Source: UBA6244 sp965140775 (GTDB taxonomy: Bacteria > Bacteroidota > Bacteroidia > Bacteroidales > F082). Taken from it: DNA of 64,000 bases. The stretch spans positions 2,728,001 through 2,792,000 of the forward strand of contig OZ223471.1 in NCBI GenBank assembly GCA_965140775.1, given 5' to 3'. A program made the position numbers and the translations under genes. This document shows positions 63,446 through 64,000 of the stretch, in pieces (position 1 is the first letter of the stretch; every line of letters begins with the position of its first letter). The notes under the pieces were generated by a model that worked only from the letters and a program-made list of their open reading frames with translations, did no database searches and was not told the origin of the DNA.

Positions 63446-64000
63446 TTAATAAATAAATACTTTCTCAGTAAACACGCTCTTGTCAGTTGTTACGCGAACA
63501 ACATAGTAGCTCTTTCTGTCGCTTACATAAATTTTGTATTGCTGCTGTCCTGCGCTAATCTCAGGTTTGGCAGCGATACGACCGCTTAAATCATAAACGG
63601 TAATGTCAGTGATTTGCTCAGTACCTACAGTAGTTACATAGGCATTGTGCTCATAAGAAAAGATATTTATTCCGGGATCGTAGGTATTATCAATGCCTGT
63701 GGGACCAAAGAAATGTACCACAAAGCGGTCCGCCAAATCTTCAGGAGTAGCATTAAATGAATATACAGGATTGGTTCCAATGTTCACCCAAATATCATTG
63801 TTCTGCTTATCTTCCAACCAGATTTCTGCACCATTGTCAAATGATTCCAATTGTGAGGCTGTGATGGTATATTCACCAGCGTATCCACAAGAAAATTGCA
63901 TCGGTACACTTACCAATTGGCCACTGCTTAAATCAAGTGCAGGTAACATGTTGATGGCTAATTTACTACCATCCTCTGCCACGGTGCGCAACTGGGTAGC
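63446..64000 (-). CDS. C-terminal part of a T9SS type A exported protein (partial)
   Basis: The frame is open to the window edge (64000), so the start lies beyond it. The visible 184 residues have a CSD-like beta region (GEYTITASQLESFDNGAEIWLED) and end in a type A T9SS sorting domain (TDITVYDLSGRIAAKPEISA to VFTEKVFIY). It lies 23 bp upstream of the PID-CTERM-like gene on the same strand. Full function cannot be seen. Confidence 0.8.
   Translation of the reverse strand, partial: ATQLRTVAEDGSKLAINMLPALDLSSGQLVSVPMQFSCGYAGEYTITASQLESFDNGAEIWLEDKQNNDIWVNIGTNPVYSFNATPEDLADRFVVHFFGPTGIDNTYDPGINIFSYEHNAYVTTVGTEQITDITVYDLSGRIAAKPEISAGQQQYKIYVSDRKSYYVVRVTTDKSVFTEKVFIY

Overview
The window comes from a member of the Bacteroidota. 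The evidence is several type IX secretion (T9SS) sorting domains (types A and B), a GWxTD protein, FISUMP-domain lipid/surface-type proteins, a PadR-PspC pair, a PID-CTERM-like mini protein, and repeated TAnnTTTG promoter boxes, the Bacteroidota sigma-factor -7 consensus. Lineage below phylum cannot be fixed by eye; the gene set suits a free-living, gliding or surface-associated organism.

Region 1 (1 to about 18.2 kb) looks like an integrated genomic island. It holds a type I restriction-modification system (hsdM, hsdS, hsdR) whose genes are separated by accessory genes: a class II Fic enzyme, a 79-residue unknown protein, a DUF413-like protein, an N-terminally truncated uracil-DNA-glycosylase-fold protein, and a HigB toxin with a HigA-ImmA/IrrE fusion antitoxin. 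Next come two tandemly duplicated T9SS-exported proteins with near-identical ends and divergent centres, an orphan Rhs tip with a downstream candidate immunity gene, a PIN-like gene broken by two frameshifts, and a tyrosine recombinase. Three 12-bp direct repeats lie between the recombinase start and a 3' fragment of tRNA-Pro(UGG), which is followed by a hairpin terminator. That fragment is a good candidate for the right attachment site. The left end is not recognisable and may be outside the window.

Region 2 (18.6 to 24.7 kb) is chromosomal: a DUF4476 protein, two tandem FISUMP proteins, inorganic pyrophosphatase and glucose-6-phosphate isomerase, the last with a possibly structured leader. 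Region 3 (24.7 to 43.9 kb) carries four large sensor kinases in two pairs (24.8-30.2 and 38.1-43.8 kb), with no DNA-binding response regulator beside them. Between the pairs are a cluster of palindromic repeats, gcvT, an S9 prolyl oligopeptidase lipoprotein, a PiT phosphate transporter fused to a PhoU-like tail, prmC and a THEP1-type NTPase.

Region 4 (43.9 to 60.5 kb) mixes envelope and housekeeping functions: secreted PKD/T9SS proteins, Tex, an outer-membrane barrel, a DUF985 cupin, a PfkB kinase, the PadR-PspC pair, a HEPN-MNT toxin-antitoxin pair, aroQ, a glycosyltransferase with a lipid A-type acyltransferase, a GWxTD protein, and a T9SS-exported S1/P1-type hydrolase that starts at TTG. 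Region 5 (60.6 to 64 kb) is dominated by about 14 copies of a 95-97 bp hairpin-forming repeat that flanks a GxxExxY gene, followed by a long isolated hairpin, the PID-CTERM-like protein and a T9SS protein that runs off the window end.

The least explained features are the composite restriction/toxin island with its tRNA-Pro junction, the repeat array enclosing the GxxExxY gene, the two structured intergenic elements (22,983-23,033 and 62,973-63,063), and the paired secreted proteins with diverged centres.
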